A stretch of DNA of 64,000 nucleotides from Acidobacteriota bacterium. GTDB lineage: Bacteria > Acidobacteriota > Blastocatellia > UBA7656. A program made the translations under genes and the position numbers. Shown piece by piece: positions 39,430-47,668 of this stretch. The first letter of the stretch is position 1; every line of letters begins with the position of its first letter. The notes below the pieces were generated by a model, which saw only the letters and a list, made by a program, of their open reading frames with translations, made no database searches and was not told where the DNA came from. The stretch lies in NCBI GenBank assembly GCA_040754075.1, contig JBFMDH010000005.1, forward strand, positions 62,001 through 126,000. Direction: 5' to 3'.

Positions 39430-42369
39430 TCACGCTTGCTGTTGAGAAATTTGAACTTTCTGTGCGAGTTCGGCAACGAACGCCTGGCGCACCTGTTCAA
39501 CCATTCGTCTGGCACGTTCGCAGCATTTTACGGCATTCACCCGCGCCGCCTCAGTCAGGCAATAATCAAAGGCTTGTTGCAAGGCTTCAGCCGTAATCGT
39601 TTCGGGAGTAAAAACCACTTGCCAACCGATGGTTTCCGCCTGACGTTTGATTTTTGCGCCGCCCGCCACGGGGTCTACGACGAGCGCCGGAACGCCATTT
39701 TTCAACGCCAGCACCAGTCCATGCAGCCGCGTGGTTAAAACCACATCCATGCGCGCAATCAACGATTCCACTTCAACAGGGGTGCGAAGCCCTGTGCGGT
39801 TGGCATCTAATCGCGTGTCAATTGGCACGGCTGACATTTCCCGCGAAGCGATGAGTTGATGAATCGCATCATTAACCAGTTGATGTTTGCCCGCATCCTT
39901 GTACTCTGCCTGTGAGTCAACCAGAACCACGCCAACAACCGGAACCGGATTTTTAGAAGATAGGAAAGTGATGTCGGGGCGCGAAACTTTTGAACTATCG
40001 CGCTCGAATAACCGGTCGAAAGGATTCCACAGGTCGAGCGATTCAAGCATCGAGAGGTCAACGCCAATCAATCGGCAACCGGCAAAACGGCGCAATAATT
40101 TTTTAATCGTCGGGCTGTCGCCAAATGGCCCGCAAACAAAAACCAGTTGCGTATAATCTCGCGGATCAACCAACCGCCAATCGACACCACCAGTGAAAGG
40201 CGCAGCGTGGGCAACCTCGTAAAGGCAGCCTGCTTCGTCGAGCCAATCGCAAACCAAATCGCGCGCCATCAGGTCGCCTGCGGTCGCCCCCGCTCCTTGA
40301 AAACTAAACCACCCGGCGACTAAAGTTTTTTCTCCCGGTTCAGTTGCGAATCTACGCTGAGTCTTTTTCAACTCAACCGCTGACTCACTCAATTTGGTAA
40401 TCGCACAAGTGACCCATTCGCCTTCTTCATAAGCGTCAAGGTCGGCTCTGTCGCCGAGCAACTCTGCAATGTCGTATTCGGCGGTTCGATCCCAGATCAC
40501 AAAACGACCTTGCTTAATCGAAAAATTCCATTGTTGCGAGCCGCGATAATCGAATTGCTCCGCCTGGTTTATTTTATGTTTCAACAAGACGCAGCCGTTT
40601 TCTTTGACCACGGCGAACATATTCTGAATTGCCAATATCGGGTCGTAGCTCGAATCAAGCGCGTTTCTTGCAAAGGCAATATCAAAACTTTTCGCGTCAA
40701 ACTGCGCGAGTATGGTTTCGGCTTCACCCGCAACGGTCTCAACCGGCGGCGCGATGCCTGCGTCTTTGAGGATTTGTCGGTAGACCTGCGCCAGAGGGTC
40801 AACTGCGGTAATATGCAAAATTTTTCCCGGATAGATTTTGCCTAACGTGGTGAGCGGGCCAGCGCCGACATCGAGAATCGCTATCGACTCGTGGTCGGTT
40901 TCCCGCAAATAATCAATGATGACCGCTTCCTGCAATACGGCTTGCGGGTCGGTTCTAAATTTAAAATCACTCTGCCATTGCAATCCGCCGGTGTTTACAT
41001 ACTGCCGCCAAAAATCTACTTCCCTCAGTTGGTTGTTTTTCCATTGAGTTTTCGCGTGAGGGCTGGCTTCACGCCTACTTTCATCCGCTTGAGTTTCGCA
41101 GGCAATCGTCGATGGTTGACGCAGTGCAGGTTCAATATAAACCGGGCTGCGACCCAACCGCTTAACGCGCCGCAGTGATGACCATAACGCCCAAAGACCA
41201 GCCAGATTGCCCGCAATCTCCAACAAAACCAGCGATAGCGGATAGGAACTGTGACCGAGAATACGGTCTTTGGCTCTTGATAAATAGGTCTGCGGCAAGC
41301 GAATCAACAAGCGCACCAGGGCGCGTTTATCGCGGTCTTTCAACAGGGTGATTAAGTGATAAGCCACATGACCTTTGCTGTAATTATAAATCTGGCGGCG
41401 CAATCCTTTTCTATCGCGACGATGGTTGTGCCACACATAAGCCACAGGTTCATAGACCAAGGTGTAGTCGGCTTTCAATGCTCTGTAAAAAAGGTAAGTA
41501 TCTTCGCTGCATCCCGTGGGCGTTCCCGCGCCAAGCGCTTCATGCAGTAATCCGACTTCGGGGTTGCAAAAGAGCGTCGAACGAAAAGCGGCATTGGCGG
41601 TTGCGCCGAGTTCCCAGGTCGGCACCGCAGTTCTGAATTGCTTGAACCAGTTTTTATTGACAACACGGCGTTCAAACCCGCGACTCAGTCCGCCATAGGC
41701 TTCAAATAAAATTTGCGAAGCGGTTTCCAGTTCCGCCGGAAAAATGTTTCCGGTGACGATGCCAACCTTTGGGTCAGCAAACGGCGCAAGTAATTTTTCA
41801 AGCCAGCCGGGTGGCATGGCGACATCATCATCCGTACAGACAATAATCTCGCCGTTGCTTTGATTGATGCCTTGATTGCGCGCATACGACAAGCCTTTGC
41901 GCGGTTCGCTGACTAAGCGCGCGCCGGCAAATTCTGCAACCACCGGAGCGGTCAATCCTGACGACGGGTGGTTATCGACGACGATGATTTCAACCGGGCG
42001 AGAAGTGGTTTGCGCCGTAAGACAGGTTAAACATTTGCGCAAGGCTTCGGGTCTATCAAAGGTTGCGACGACTACAGAAACCGAGACCTCATCGGGCAAA
42101 GGCATGGTTGAGTGTTCTGTCGAGTCGGCAAACCGGTAATGCCCTGCGAGTAGGGGTTTGAGAAGCGCGGAGCCGAATTTTTCCACGATGGCATCGCGCA
42201 AACGTGTGGCGCTGACGGGTTGATGGTTATTGCTGATTTCAACTGTGCCCAAAGGAATATCGCCCTGCATCACCAATAATTTTGTGCGCGCATAACCGGA
42301 TACCTCCAACAACTCAGGGATGGGTTGATCCAGATGAATGGTGCGAATGGCGATTGGGGTTTCTCGCAT
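39430..42369 (-). CDS. Fusion of glycosyltransferase 2, methyltransferase and pyruvyltransferase
   Basis: This 979-residue protein has at least three catalytic-looking domains. After a 90-residue N-terminal module comes GT2 (VSVVVATFDRPEAL, IVVDNHPSS, GLSYARNQGINQSNGEIIVCTDDD; about 95-370). Next is a class I methyltransferase (AILDVGAGPLTTLG, FDIAFARNALDSSYDP; about 470-640). Last is a polysaccharide pyruvyltransferase-type domain (AGWFSFQGAGATAGDLMAR to VVLTTRLHGLVLALKNGVPALV; about 655-955). It may build and decorate one glycan unit. GAGGAG 5 bases before the ATG at 42369 decides the start. The N-terminal module also begins the next upstream gene product. Confidence 0.85.
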   Translation of the reverse strand: MRETPIAIRTIHLDQPIPELLEVSGYARTKLLVMQGDIPLGTVEISNNHQPVSATRLRDAIVEKFGSALLKPLLAGHYRFADSTEHSTMPLPDEVSVSVVVATFDRPEALRKCLTCLTAQTTSRPVEIIVVDNHPSSGLTAPVVAEFAGARLVSEPRKGLSYARNQGINQSNGEIIVCTDDDVAMPPGWLEKLLAPFADPKVGIVTGNIFPAELETASQILFEAYGGLSRGFERRVVNKNWFKQFRTAVPTWELGATANAAFRSTLFCNPEVGLLHEALGAGTPTGCSEDTYLFYRALKADYTLVYEPVAYVWHNHRRDRKGLRRQIYNYSKGHVAYHLITLLKDRDKRALVRLLIRLPQTYLSRAKDRILGHSSYPLSLVLLEIAGNLAGLWALWSSLRRVKRLGRSPVYIEPALRQPSTIACETQADESRREASPHAKTQWKNNQLREVDFWRQYVNTGGLQWQSDFKFRTDPQAVLQEAVIIDYLRETDHESIAILDVGAGPLTTLGKIYPGKILHITAVDPLAQVYRQILKDAGIAPPVETVAGEAETILAQFDAKSFDIAFARNALDSSYDPILAIQNMFAVVKENGCVLLKHKINQAEQFDYRGSQQWNFSIKQGRFVIWDRTAEYDIAELLGDRADLDAYEEGEWVTCAITKLSESAVELKKTQRRFATEPGEKTLVAGWFSFQGAGATAGDLMARDLVCDWLDEAGCLYEVAHAAPFTGGVDWRLVDPRDYTQLVFVCGPFGDSPTIKKLLRRFAGCRLIGVDLSMLESLDLWNPFDRLFERDSSKVSRPDITFLSSKNPVPVVGVVLVDSQAEYKDAGKHQLVNDAIHQLIASREMSAVPIDTRLDANRTGLRTPVEVESLIARMDVVLTTRLHGLVLALKNGVPALVVDPVAGGAKIKRQAETIGWQVVFTPETITAEALQQAFDYCLTEAARVNAVKCCERARRMVEQVRQAFVAELAQKVQISQQQA

Positions 42370-42409
42370 CGTACTCCTCAACCATCGCTTCACAAGCGAT
42401 GACACACAA

Positions 42410-43693
42410 TTATGCGGGACGAAACGATTGAGCAATTTTCCTGGCGTTGCGTTTGGATTTGCGGTAGCGCAACAGCCCTGAAAATGAGCCTCGCAGTTCA
42501 GCCAGAATGAGCGCCCGAGGGAATCGTTCAGGGTCTTTAAATGAAATCAGCAGGCGGCGAAGGTTCCACCACCACAACCACCAGATAGCAAATTTTAAAA
42601 ACGCCAGACGTTCTTCGGGATAAGCCAGGGCGCTACGCAGCAGAAAAGCATAGAGACCGATTCCGTTATTGGTTATTTGGGTTCGCAATTGCGCATAGTC
42701 GCGCCGGTGGCGATGGTAAACAATGGCGCTCGGTTCATAAACCAGCGTGTGACCGGCTTTCAAAATGCGAAAGAACATTTCAAGGTCGCCGCCGCCATTG
42801 GTAACGGTGCCGACATCGAGCGCCGGGTCAAAGTTGCCGATTTGCTTAAACACATTGCGGCGATATGCCATATTTGCGCCGGTGCCAAACATCCCTGCGC
42901 CCGCGTAAAGGCTGGCGACGCGCGTATTACTTTGCGGGTCTATGCCATACCACTGGCGTTTGAAGCCGCGCCCGAAGCCGCCATATTTTTCAAATAAAAC
43001 CTGCGCTTCGGTTTCGAGTTCAAAAGGCGCGACCAGTCCGGTCACCGCCATCACTTCACGATTTTCCGAGAAGATGCGGGCAAGGGCATTGATCCATTTT
43101 GCATCGACGACGACATCATCATCGGTGTAAGCGATGATGTCGCCGCGCGCTTCTTCGATGGCGCGATTGCGCGCCCAGTTGAGTCCCGGTCGCAATTCAC
43201 AAACGTAGCGCACATCGGGATAAGTTGAACGAACCAATTGTTCAGTCGCATCACTGCTTGGCGCATTGTCCACGACCAGAACCTCGAGAACCGGATAATC
43301 AAGCGCCCTGATGGAATCCAGGCAGCGGGCAAGGTCAACCGCGCGGTCTCGCGTACAGATAGCGACCGTGACCGAAATAATTGATTTATTTTGTATCGCG
43401 ATTTGTGAATCAACTAAGTTGTGAACCGCTGACCAAGCCGCCGCCATAGATGAACGGTCGCCGCCGATGAGTCGATGGGCGATGACCGCGCTGTACCGCG
43501 CTAAAATCGCTTCGTTCATCAGCGCATCCGCGTTTTGCAGATGCTGCGCCGGTAAGGTCGCATAACCAAGCGGCTCACCATCTGAGCGCACCAGCGCCTG
43601 CGCGGTTTCATAATCCGCCAGCGGTTCCAGGTCGGTGAGCCGGTTTTTTAAATCAATGGCGATGACTTTAATCGGGCTAAACGGTGAATGCAT
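42410..43693 (-). CDS. Glycosyltransferase family 2
   Basis: This 427-residue protein has an N-terminal module of about 110 residues (IKVIAIDLKNRL, GEPLGYATLP) shared with the neighbouring fusion protein. The GT2 domain follows: VTVAICTRDRAVDL, VLVVDNAPSS, GLNWARNRAIEEARGDIIAYTDDD, then GGGDLEMFFRILKAGH. The C-terminal 100 residues are hydrophobic and aromatic (FAIWWLWWWNLRRLL) and may lie on the membrane. It is the first gene of the five-gene glycan unit and 40 bases upstream of the fusion gene. It is probably cytoplasmic, extending a lipid-linked glycan. Confidence 0.87.
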   Translation of the reverse strand: MHSPFSPIKVIAIDLKNRLTDLEPLADYETAQALVRSDGEPLGYATLPAQHLQNADALMNEAILARYSAVIAHRLIGGDRSSMAAAWSAVHNLVDSQIAIQNKSIISVTVAICTRDRAVDLARCLDSIRALDYPVLEVLVVDNAPSSDATEQLVRSTYPDVRYVCELRPGLNWARNRAIEEARGDIIAYTDDDVVVDAKWINALARIFSENREVMAVTGLVAPFELETEAQVLFEKYGGFGRGFKRQWYGIDPQSNTRVASLYAGAGMFGTGANMAYRRNVFKQIGNFDPALDVGTVTNGGGDLEMFFRILKAGHTLVYEPSAIVYHRHRRDYAQLRTQITNNGIGLYAFLLRSALAYPEERLAFLKFAIWWLWWWNLRRLLISFKDPERFPRALILAELRGSFSGLLRYRKSKRNARKIAQSFRPA

Positions 43694-43867
43694 TTCAGGA
43701 TTGAATTAGACTTTGTCTTCGAGACTGCTTGAGCAGATTGAGGATTTGACTATTAGGGAAGTCAGCCGCCGTTGCGGCGCAGTTATTCTATACCATAACC
43801 GGCGGAATCGTCTCCATCGGAATGAAGATAATGCGATTCGGATAATTTCACTTGAGGTACTACAGGT

Positions 43868-44116
43868 CTAAACCATTTTACCGTGTGAGCGGTTGTCATT
43901 TTCTTGGCTACAAAGTCTGTATGCAGCCAATGCTATTGCTCCTGAAAGAATCAGTAGGAGGATGCCAAGCCAATCCCAGAATGTCATCTCCGGTGATACA
44001 TCAGACACGAGCGAATACGCTTCTGTCACTTGTTGGCTGCTCACATAAAAACTTGCGCAAGAGCCAAGTGTCAGCAGGCAAGTTATCGCAACAAGTACCT
44101 TAACGGGTCTGTCCAT
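43868..44116 (-). CDS. Small two-span membrane protein (cassette gene)
   Basis: This 82-residue protein has an N-terminal hydrophobic segment ending at a lipobox-like LGSCASF (near 17-23) and a second span (FWDWLGILLLILSGAIALAAYRL, near 46-68). It could be a lipoprotein with a C-terminal anchor or a two-span protein. The ribosome site is weak. It is the last cassette; the palindrome that should follow its stop is degenerate (CGAATC/GATTCC blocks around 43805-43845). Family not recognised. Confidence 0.5.
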   Translation of the reverse strand: MDRPVKVLVAITCLLTLGSCASFYVSSQQVTEAYSLVSDVSPEMTFWDWLGILLLILSGAIALAAYRLCSQENDNRSHGKMV

Positions 44117-44189
44117 AATCTCAATTGGCTTTCAAATTTTGTACATTCTCGATCAATAAACTTAGACACTGGGCGAGCAATATTGTTCC

Positions 44190-44268
44190 GTCTAACGACC
44201 GAATTGACCGGACACGCGATGAACGAAGCAATGCGCTGCCTGCGCCCCGCTCGAACACATTGTTATGG
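44190..44268 (-). repeat. attC-like site 1
   Basis: This 79-base site lies between two cassette genes. Outer boxes are GTCTAAC (44190-44196, read as GTTAGAC on the minus strand) and GTTATGG (44262-44268). Inner boxes ACCGGACACGCG and GCGCCCCGCTCG are partly complementary. Its left half is almost the same as that of the site at 44734. Confidence 0.65.
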
Positions 44269-44289
44269 AGCCACTGGAAAGGGGCAATT

Positions 44290-44676
44290 CTATTTAACAC
44301 TAATATCAAGTTTGTATCGCTCCGAGCGCCCAGCACAAAAGCATTGAATCCATAGCAGGTAGTCGCCCGTTTCCTTTGCGATCTCAGTTACCCCCTTCAT
44401 CTTAGTCTGAGTTTCTAGCTTTATAAGTGTGCTTTCGCTTGGAGCAATTAGGCGTAGGTGGATCTGTTTACCATTCAGTTTGATGCCTAATACTTGCCCT
44501 TCCTTCACGGGTATTAAATACCTATGCGGGTTCATCAGATCAATCTTTCTTTCAAACCGAGCAGATGTTTTACCCTTCTCGAAATCAACGTGTGTGGTCA
44601 TTACGCCATCCTGAGCAAAGATTGTTGATGCTGTCAGGAAGAAGCAGGTGAGCATACAAAGAGTTTTTGATGACAT
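44290..44676 (-). CDS. Secreted small protein, PPC-like (cassette gene)
   Basis: This 128-residue protein has a clear signal peptide (MSSKTLCMLTCFFLTASTIFAQ, cleavage after FAQ). The remainder is beta-rich: YLIPVKEGQVLGIKLNGKQ, then HLRLIAPSESTLIKLE and GDYLLWIQCF. This pattern is like bacterial pre-peptidase C-terminal (PPC) domains. It is probably exported. The start at 44676 is chosen by the signal peptide; upstream in-frame codons run through the neighbouring attC site. No enzymatic motif seen. Confidence 0.6.
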   Translation of the reverse strand: MSSKTLCMLTCFFLTASTIFAQDGVMTTHVDFEKGKTSARFERKIDLMNPHRYLIPVKEGQVLGIKLNGKQIHLRLIAPSESTLIKLETQTKMKGVTEIAKETGDYLLWIQCFCAGRSERYKLDISVK

Positions 44677-44733
44677 ATCTATATTCCCTACCCGCCCATA
44701 CGAATCAATTTTAATCCTTAATATCTCGAAGCG

Positions 44734-44824
44734 GCATAACGACCGAATTGACCGGACGCGCCGAACACTCAAAGAAACCATACGAAACTGTCTTCGCGCA
44801 CTCCGGTCGAATCGGTTATTAGAC
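44734..44824 (-). repeat. attC-like site 2
   Basis: This 91-base imperfect palindrome has a GCATAAC box (44734-44740), GTTATTAGAC at the right end (44815-44824) and strongly complementary inner boxes (GAATTGACCGGA against TCCGGTCGAATC). The interior is unpaired. It shares the run TAACGACCGAATTGACCGG with the site at 44190. Confidence 0.7.
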
Positions 44825-44828
44825 GGCA

Positions 44829-45239
44829 TTAAAGATACCGCAACTCGTGCAAGCGGTATCTTTCACCCGCCAATTCTACTACACATTCCTCAACTCCTAT
44901 GATCGCTGTATCTGACTTCTGTTGCTGCTCTGCCACCCATTTTCTTAGCCTCGGTAGAATTTCCTCAATGAATTGTTTCTCGGCTTCTTCAGAGTATTTT
45001 TCGCGTTTGACTGAGAATAACCGTAATGAAGTTACTCTGTCACGATTGAAAGTTACTGATGCGATGACTGTCCCTGTGACATTGGGCTGATTGAAGCATC
45101 GGCTATCGAAGGTGTATTTTTTGGATGGCCAGCCAAAAGTTGCGCTACTGACGCCGTCAGAATCAAACATATCTTTAATGCTCCGCCTGGAACAGGGATA
45201 GCGTTCGGTCTTGGGCAGATTAGATTGAGTTATCTTCAT
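44829..45239 (-). CDS. Hypothetical cassette protein
   Basis: This 136-residue soluble protein is not recognised. It has an N-terminal KITQSNLPKTERYP, a short beta region (GTVIASVTFNRDRVTSLRLFSV), a charged helix (KYSEEAEKQFIEEILPRLRKWV) and a final beta hairpin (CVVELAGERYRLHELRYL). An AGAAAGGA run lies just before the ATG at 45239. The longer frame from 45329 would run back through an attC half-site and is rejected. Its composition differs from the flanking chromosomal genes. Confidence 0.55.
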   Translation of the reverse strand: MKITQSNLPKTERYPCSRRSIKDMFDSDGVSSATFGWPSKKYTFDSRCFNQPNVTGTVIASVTFNRDRVTSLRLFSVKREKYSEEAEKQFIEEILPRLRKWVAEQQQKSDTAIIGVEECVVELAGERYRLHELRYL

Positions 45240-45273
45240 TCCTTTCTCATCCTGTGAAGAGATACTCGCAGCC

Positions 45274-45757
45274 GCCGAACGCTGGAAATCAGCGGGCGCG
45301 GCGAGAACTCGGATTATATAGGAACCCATGTTTCACGCTCTGAAGAAACCACGAGTAAAAGTCACGCTATAAATGTTGAAAGCACGTTCCAATCATCGAG
45401 TGTGGCACAAACCCATCCGTCCTGCTGGCTGCTGGCCAACACTCCTTGAGGGGATTTTCTTTTCTTCTTCACCCTCTTTGGAGGGCGACATCAGCGGGCG
45501 CACAGGTACTAAAGATAAAGTAATCTCTGAAACGGGATCAACAACACCAATTGATTGTGCGCTGTCACCAATGATCTTGTCACAGACCTGTGAGACCAAA
45601 CTCCGCTGCGGGCATCAAGCACCAATGCGCTACCGGTCTTCACGACCCGCTATGTCCTTGTGATTATACTCCCGGAGAGCGAAGCACACACTAGGTTTCA
45701 TTCCGATATTTGCCTGCAAAGCAGGCAGAGGAACTCCGCTGCATTGATTGGTTAGAC
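45274..45757 (-). repeat. Two attC halves separated by about 430 bases
   Basis: On the right, GTTAGAC (45751-45757) with TCCGCTGCATTG looks like one half of an attC site. On the left, CCGAACGCTGG followed by AGCGGGCGCGG (about 45274-45302) looks like the other half and resembles the site at 46933. The inner boxes are compatible (CAGCGG against CCGCTG), but they lie too far apart for one site. The DNA between has no gene with a ribosome site; it holds a TGCCTGC/GCAGGCA hairpin near 45712. Confidence 0.45.
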
Positions 45758-46246
45758 GCCGTTGCCTCGCGGCCTCATTTCTCGACCTGTCGGATCGGTA
45801 TGCAGAACACTTTCATGCAGTCCATCAATAGCTTCCCCGATTCTTCCATCCTCATCGAGTTGAAATAGACCAAAGTGAATATCTTGTAGCTCTGGCTCTA
45901 TGATTTGAGGGTCACTCAGCAGGTAACAAATACGAAATAACAGGTCAGATTGCATTCCGCGCACGACATCCGTCAAATCTTGCGGGTCTGCTCCATTTTG
46001 TAGGAGTCGTTCAAGGGCTGGGCCGCTCCCAGAATAGGGGGCGCCTGGATTCCGTTTTGATTCTTCAATTGTACTTTGTATCCACGTGTGATCGCTCTCA
46101 TCTAAGATTTGACGCCATGCCTGCCGAAGAAAGAGAAAACGCCCAAGTTGATTGATGCCTTCCTGAATTTGCGAGGCGGCCCACAGTTCTGGGTCAGGGG
46201 CACCGAGCTTTTGGAAGAGTTCTGTTAATTCTTGTTGAGTGTACAT
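45752..46246 (-). CDS. Hypothetical cassette protein
   Basis: This 164-residue acidic, helical, soluble protein has the N-terminus MYTQQELTELFQKLG, consistent with a small folded domain of unknown role. It also has DESDHTWIQSTIEESKRNP and a region DPQDLTDVVRGMQSDLLFRICYLL. GGAGG 4-5 bases before the ATG at 46246 fixes the start. A longer in-frame start at 46420 would translate the attC site and is rejected. No catalytic motif seen. Confidence 0.65.
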   Translation of the reverse strand: MYTQQELTELFQKLGAPDPELWAASQIQEGINQLGRFLFLRQAWRQILDESDHTWIQSTIEESKRNPGAPYSGSGPALERLLQNGADPQDLTDVVRGMQSDLLFRICYLLSDPQIIEPELQDIHFGLFQLDEDGRIGEAIDGLHESVLHTDPTGREMRPRGNGV

Positions 46247-46273
46247 AAGCCTCCAGGGAATAATTTCATAGGC

Positions 46274-46376
46274 GTCTAACAACTGAGTTAACCCGGCATT
46301 GAAAGCAGTGCTGAGTGAGGCGTAGCCAAACGAAAGCAACTGCTTTGCAAGGATCGGGTTCAACGTGATGTTAGGC
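46274..46376 (-). repeat. attC-like site 3 (best match)
   Basis: This 103-base site has both canonical outer boxes, GTCTAAC (46274-46280) and GTTAGGC (46370-46376). The inner boxes TTAACCCG and CGGGTTCAA are complementary, and a second stem (AAAGCAGT against ACTGCTTT) lies closer to the centre. It separates two cassette genes exactly as attC sites do. Confidence 0.8.
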
Positions 46377-46407
46377 GGCGTCACTGACTGAGTACCACAT
46401 CTCAATA

Positions 46408-46917
46408 TTATTCTGAACATAAAAGATCGCCAAAAATCTCTCGCAGCAGAGAAGCCGAAAGGAAAGGAATATAGTCCCCCGATGGATCCTTCGGAGTAAG
46501 GTGCGGGTAGATGACTGCGAAATCTGCAAAGTAGGCTGCTCGCTCCAGCAATTCGCGGGGTGAAACATCCGCGATCTCCTCAATAGGATGGATCATCGCA
46601 CTGAGTTCATCGCGAGGTATCGCTTGGACTTCCTCAATCCATTTCTCGATGGCATTGGGATCACAATTATAGTCGATATTGAATGCCGCACCTTCAACAT
46701 GCCAGTCCGCTTTGTTGAGTTCCTCATCAGTCGCAAGCCCATCGACATATCGCTCTGCAACTTCAATTCCCCTTCGGCTCTCCTCCTGTGGAAGTAACCT
46801 CCAGATCGCTCGGCAGCAGGCGAGATAATAACGGTGCAATTTGCGCTCTAGTTGTGCTTCACTGCCCCGCCAGTTCACTCGAAGTGTCTTCAGCATTATT
46901 GGAACGTCGTTTGTCAT
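46408..46917 (-). CDS. Hypothetical helical protein (cassette gene)
   Basis: This 169-residue soluble helical protein contains CCRAIWRLLPQEESRRGIEVAERYVDGLATDEELNKA-type text, familiar from small proteins of unknown function common in Planctomycetes (often with a C-terminal LLRDIFGNPFRP). Here the C-terminus stops at LLREIFGDLLCSE, so the usual tail is missing. No strong ribosome site precedes the ATG at 46917. The function is unknown; as a cassette gene it is a candidate for recent acquisition. Confidence 0.65.
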   Translation of the reverse strand: MTNDVPIMLKTLRVNWRGSEAQLERKLHRYYLACCRAIWRLLPQEESRRGIEVAERYVDGLATDEELNKADWHVEGAAFNIDYNCDPNAIEKWIEEVQAIPRDELSAMIHPIEEIADVSPRELLERAAYFADFAVIYPHLTPKDPSGDYIPFLSASLLREIFGDLLCSE

Positions 46918-46932
46918 ATTAACGCTTTAGCC

Positions 46933-47048
46933 GCATAACGCCAGGCGTCAGCGGGCGCGCGACGTAGCCTTCGGATCACGGTGAACACCGATACGCGCGC
47001 TCCGCTGGACGTCCGAGTTCGGCTTGCCATCGAGGCACCGCGTTAGTC
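46933..47048 (-). repeat. attC-like site 4
   Basis: This 116-base imperfect palindrome overlaps the stop of the next gene. Outer boxes are GCATAAC (46933-46939) and GTTAGTC (47042-47048). Inner arms GTCAGCGGGCGCGC and GCGCGCTCCGCTGGAC pair well. Confidence 0.65.
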
Positions 47049-47498
47049 AGCATCTTCGACAAGCCGAAAATGCGCATTGAAGTAGGCTGTCTTCACGGAC
47101 AGCGCGTAGTTCGTGTAGAGAGGCTCTCTTAAAACGTCTGCTGGTACCAGACCTCCCTGCAACTCACCATATCGAAGCGGTAGGAAGCTGACTGCGATGG
47201 GTTTCGGATCGGTGGTGCCCTCGCTGATTCTAACCCTCTCACCAGCAGCGAGCCGACCTGTGCCGCAATCACTCGCGGGCGCGGCAAAGATATAGTGAAC
47301 CAAGACGTCGCACTCGTGGAGGGACTCCCATATCTGCTTGCCGCGCGGAAACACGATGCCGGATGGCAACAGTGATCGCTCATAATCCCGCGCCCACTCG
47401 AGCTCGTCACCTGTACTGAAAAGCCGTTTTCCCTGCTTGATCTCCTCGAAGAGATCTTCAATTGTCTTATTCCATCCGGGTGGTGCTGGCTTGCTCAT
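47043..47498 (-). CDS. Hypothetical protein (first cassette gene)
   Basis: This 151-residue soluble protein is not recognised. The text GWNKTIEDLFEEIKQGKRLFSTGDELEWARDYERSLLP suggests a helical N-terminal part; the rest is mixed (ECDVLVHYIFAAPASD, then a beta-like GERVRISEGTT). The ATG at 47498 is preferred. The same frame is open back to 47672 and overlaps the next gene's stop, but that extra stretch does not look like the same protein and may be the cassette's upstream boundary. No ribosome site is visible for either start. Confidence 0.5.
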   Translation of the reverse strand: MSKPAPPGWNKTIEDLFEEIKQGKRLFSTGDELEWARDYERSLLPSGIVFPRGKQIWESLHECDVLVHYIFAAPASDCGTGRLAAGERVRISEGTTDPKPIAVSFLPLRYGELQGGLVPADVLREPLYTNYALSVKTAYFNAHFRLVEDAD

Positions 47499-47668
47499 AG
47501 CGTTTTGTTGATGCCGAACATGAATTCGGCGAATTAATGTCATATAACTGCCTTCATCTACGTTGATAAAATTCCAACTACAAAAATTTTCGCGACCGAA
47601 ATGCTTTTGTATGTCCGCGAGCACATCGCTTACCGGTGATGCGCCGCGATGTTTGATTAAACAAAGCA

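Larger units (their letters stand above)
43868..47500 (-). mobile_element. Integron-type gene cassette array without integrase
   Basis: Six small genes, all on the minus strand, are separated by imperfect palindromes with attC architecture. The outer boxes are like RYYYAAC and GTTRRRY, with inner complementary boxes and an unpaired spacer. Two sites (44190 and 44734) share an almost identical half. The genes have little in common with their surroundings, and each has its own palindrome, as in superintegron cassettes. No intI gene or attI site is in the window, so this fits a cluster of attC sites lacking an integrase. The boundaries are approximate. Confidence 0.7.

Noticed and set aside
44737-44824. 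Palindrome as a transposon or tRNA remnant (it contains GGTCGAATCGG)
   Set aside because: The T-arm-like string is part of the attC inner box. There is no acceptor stem or anticodon arm.
45373-45663. 96-codon plus-strand frame inside the split attC interval
   Set aside because: It runs against the direction of all cassette genes, lacks a ribosome site and has a random-looking composition.
46247-46420. N-terminal extension of the cassette protein ending at 45752
   Set aside because: These codons translate an attC-like palindrome, and a GGAGG site marks a start at 46246.
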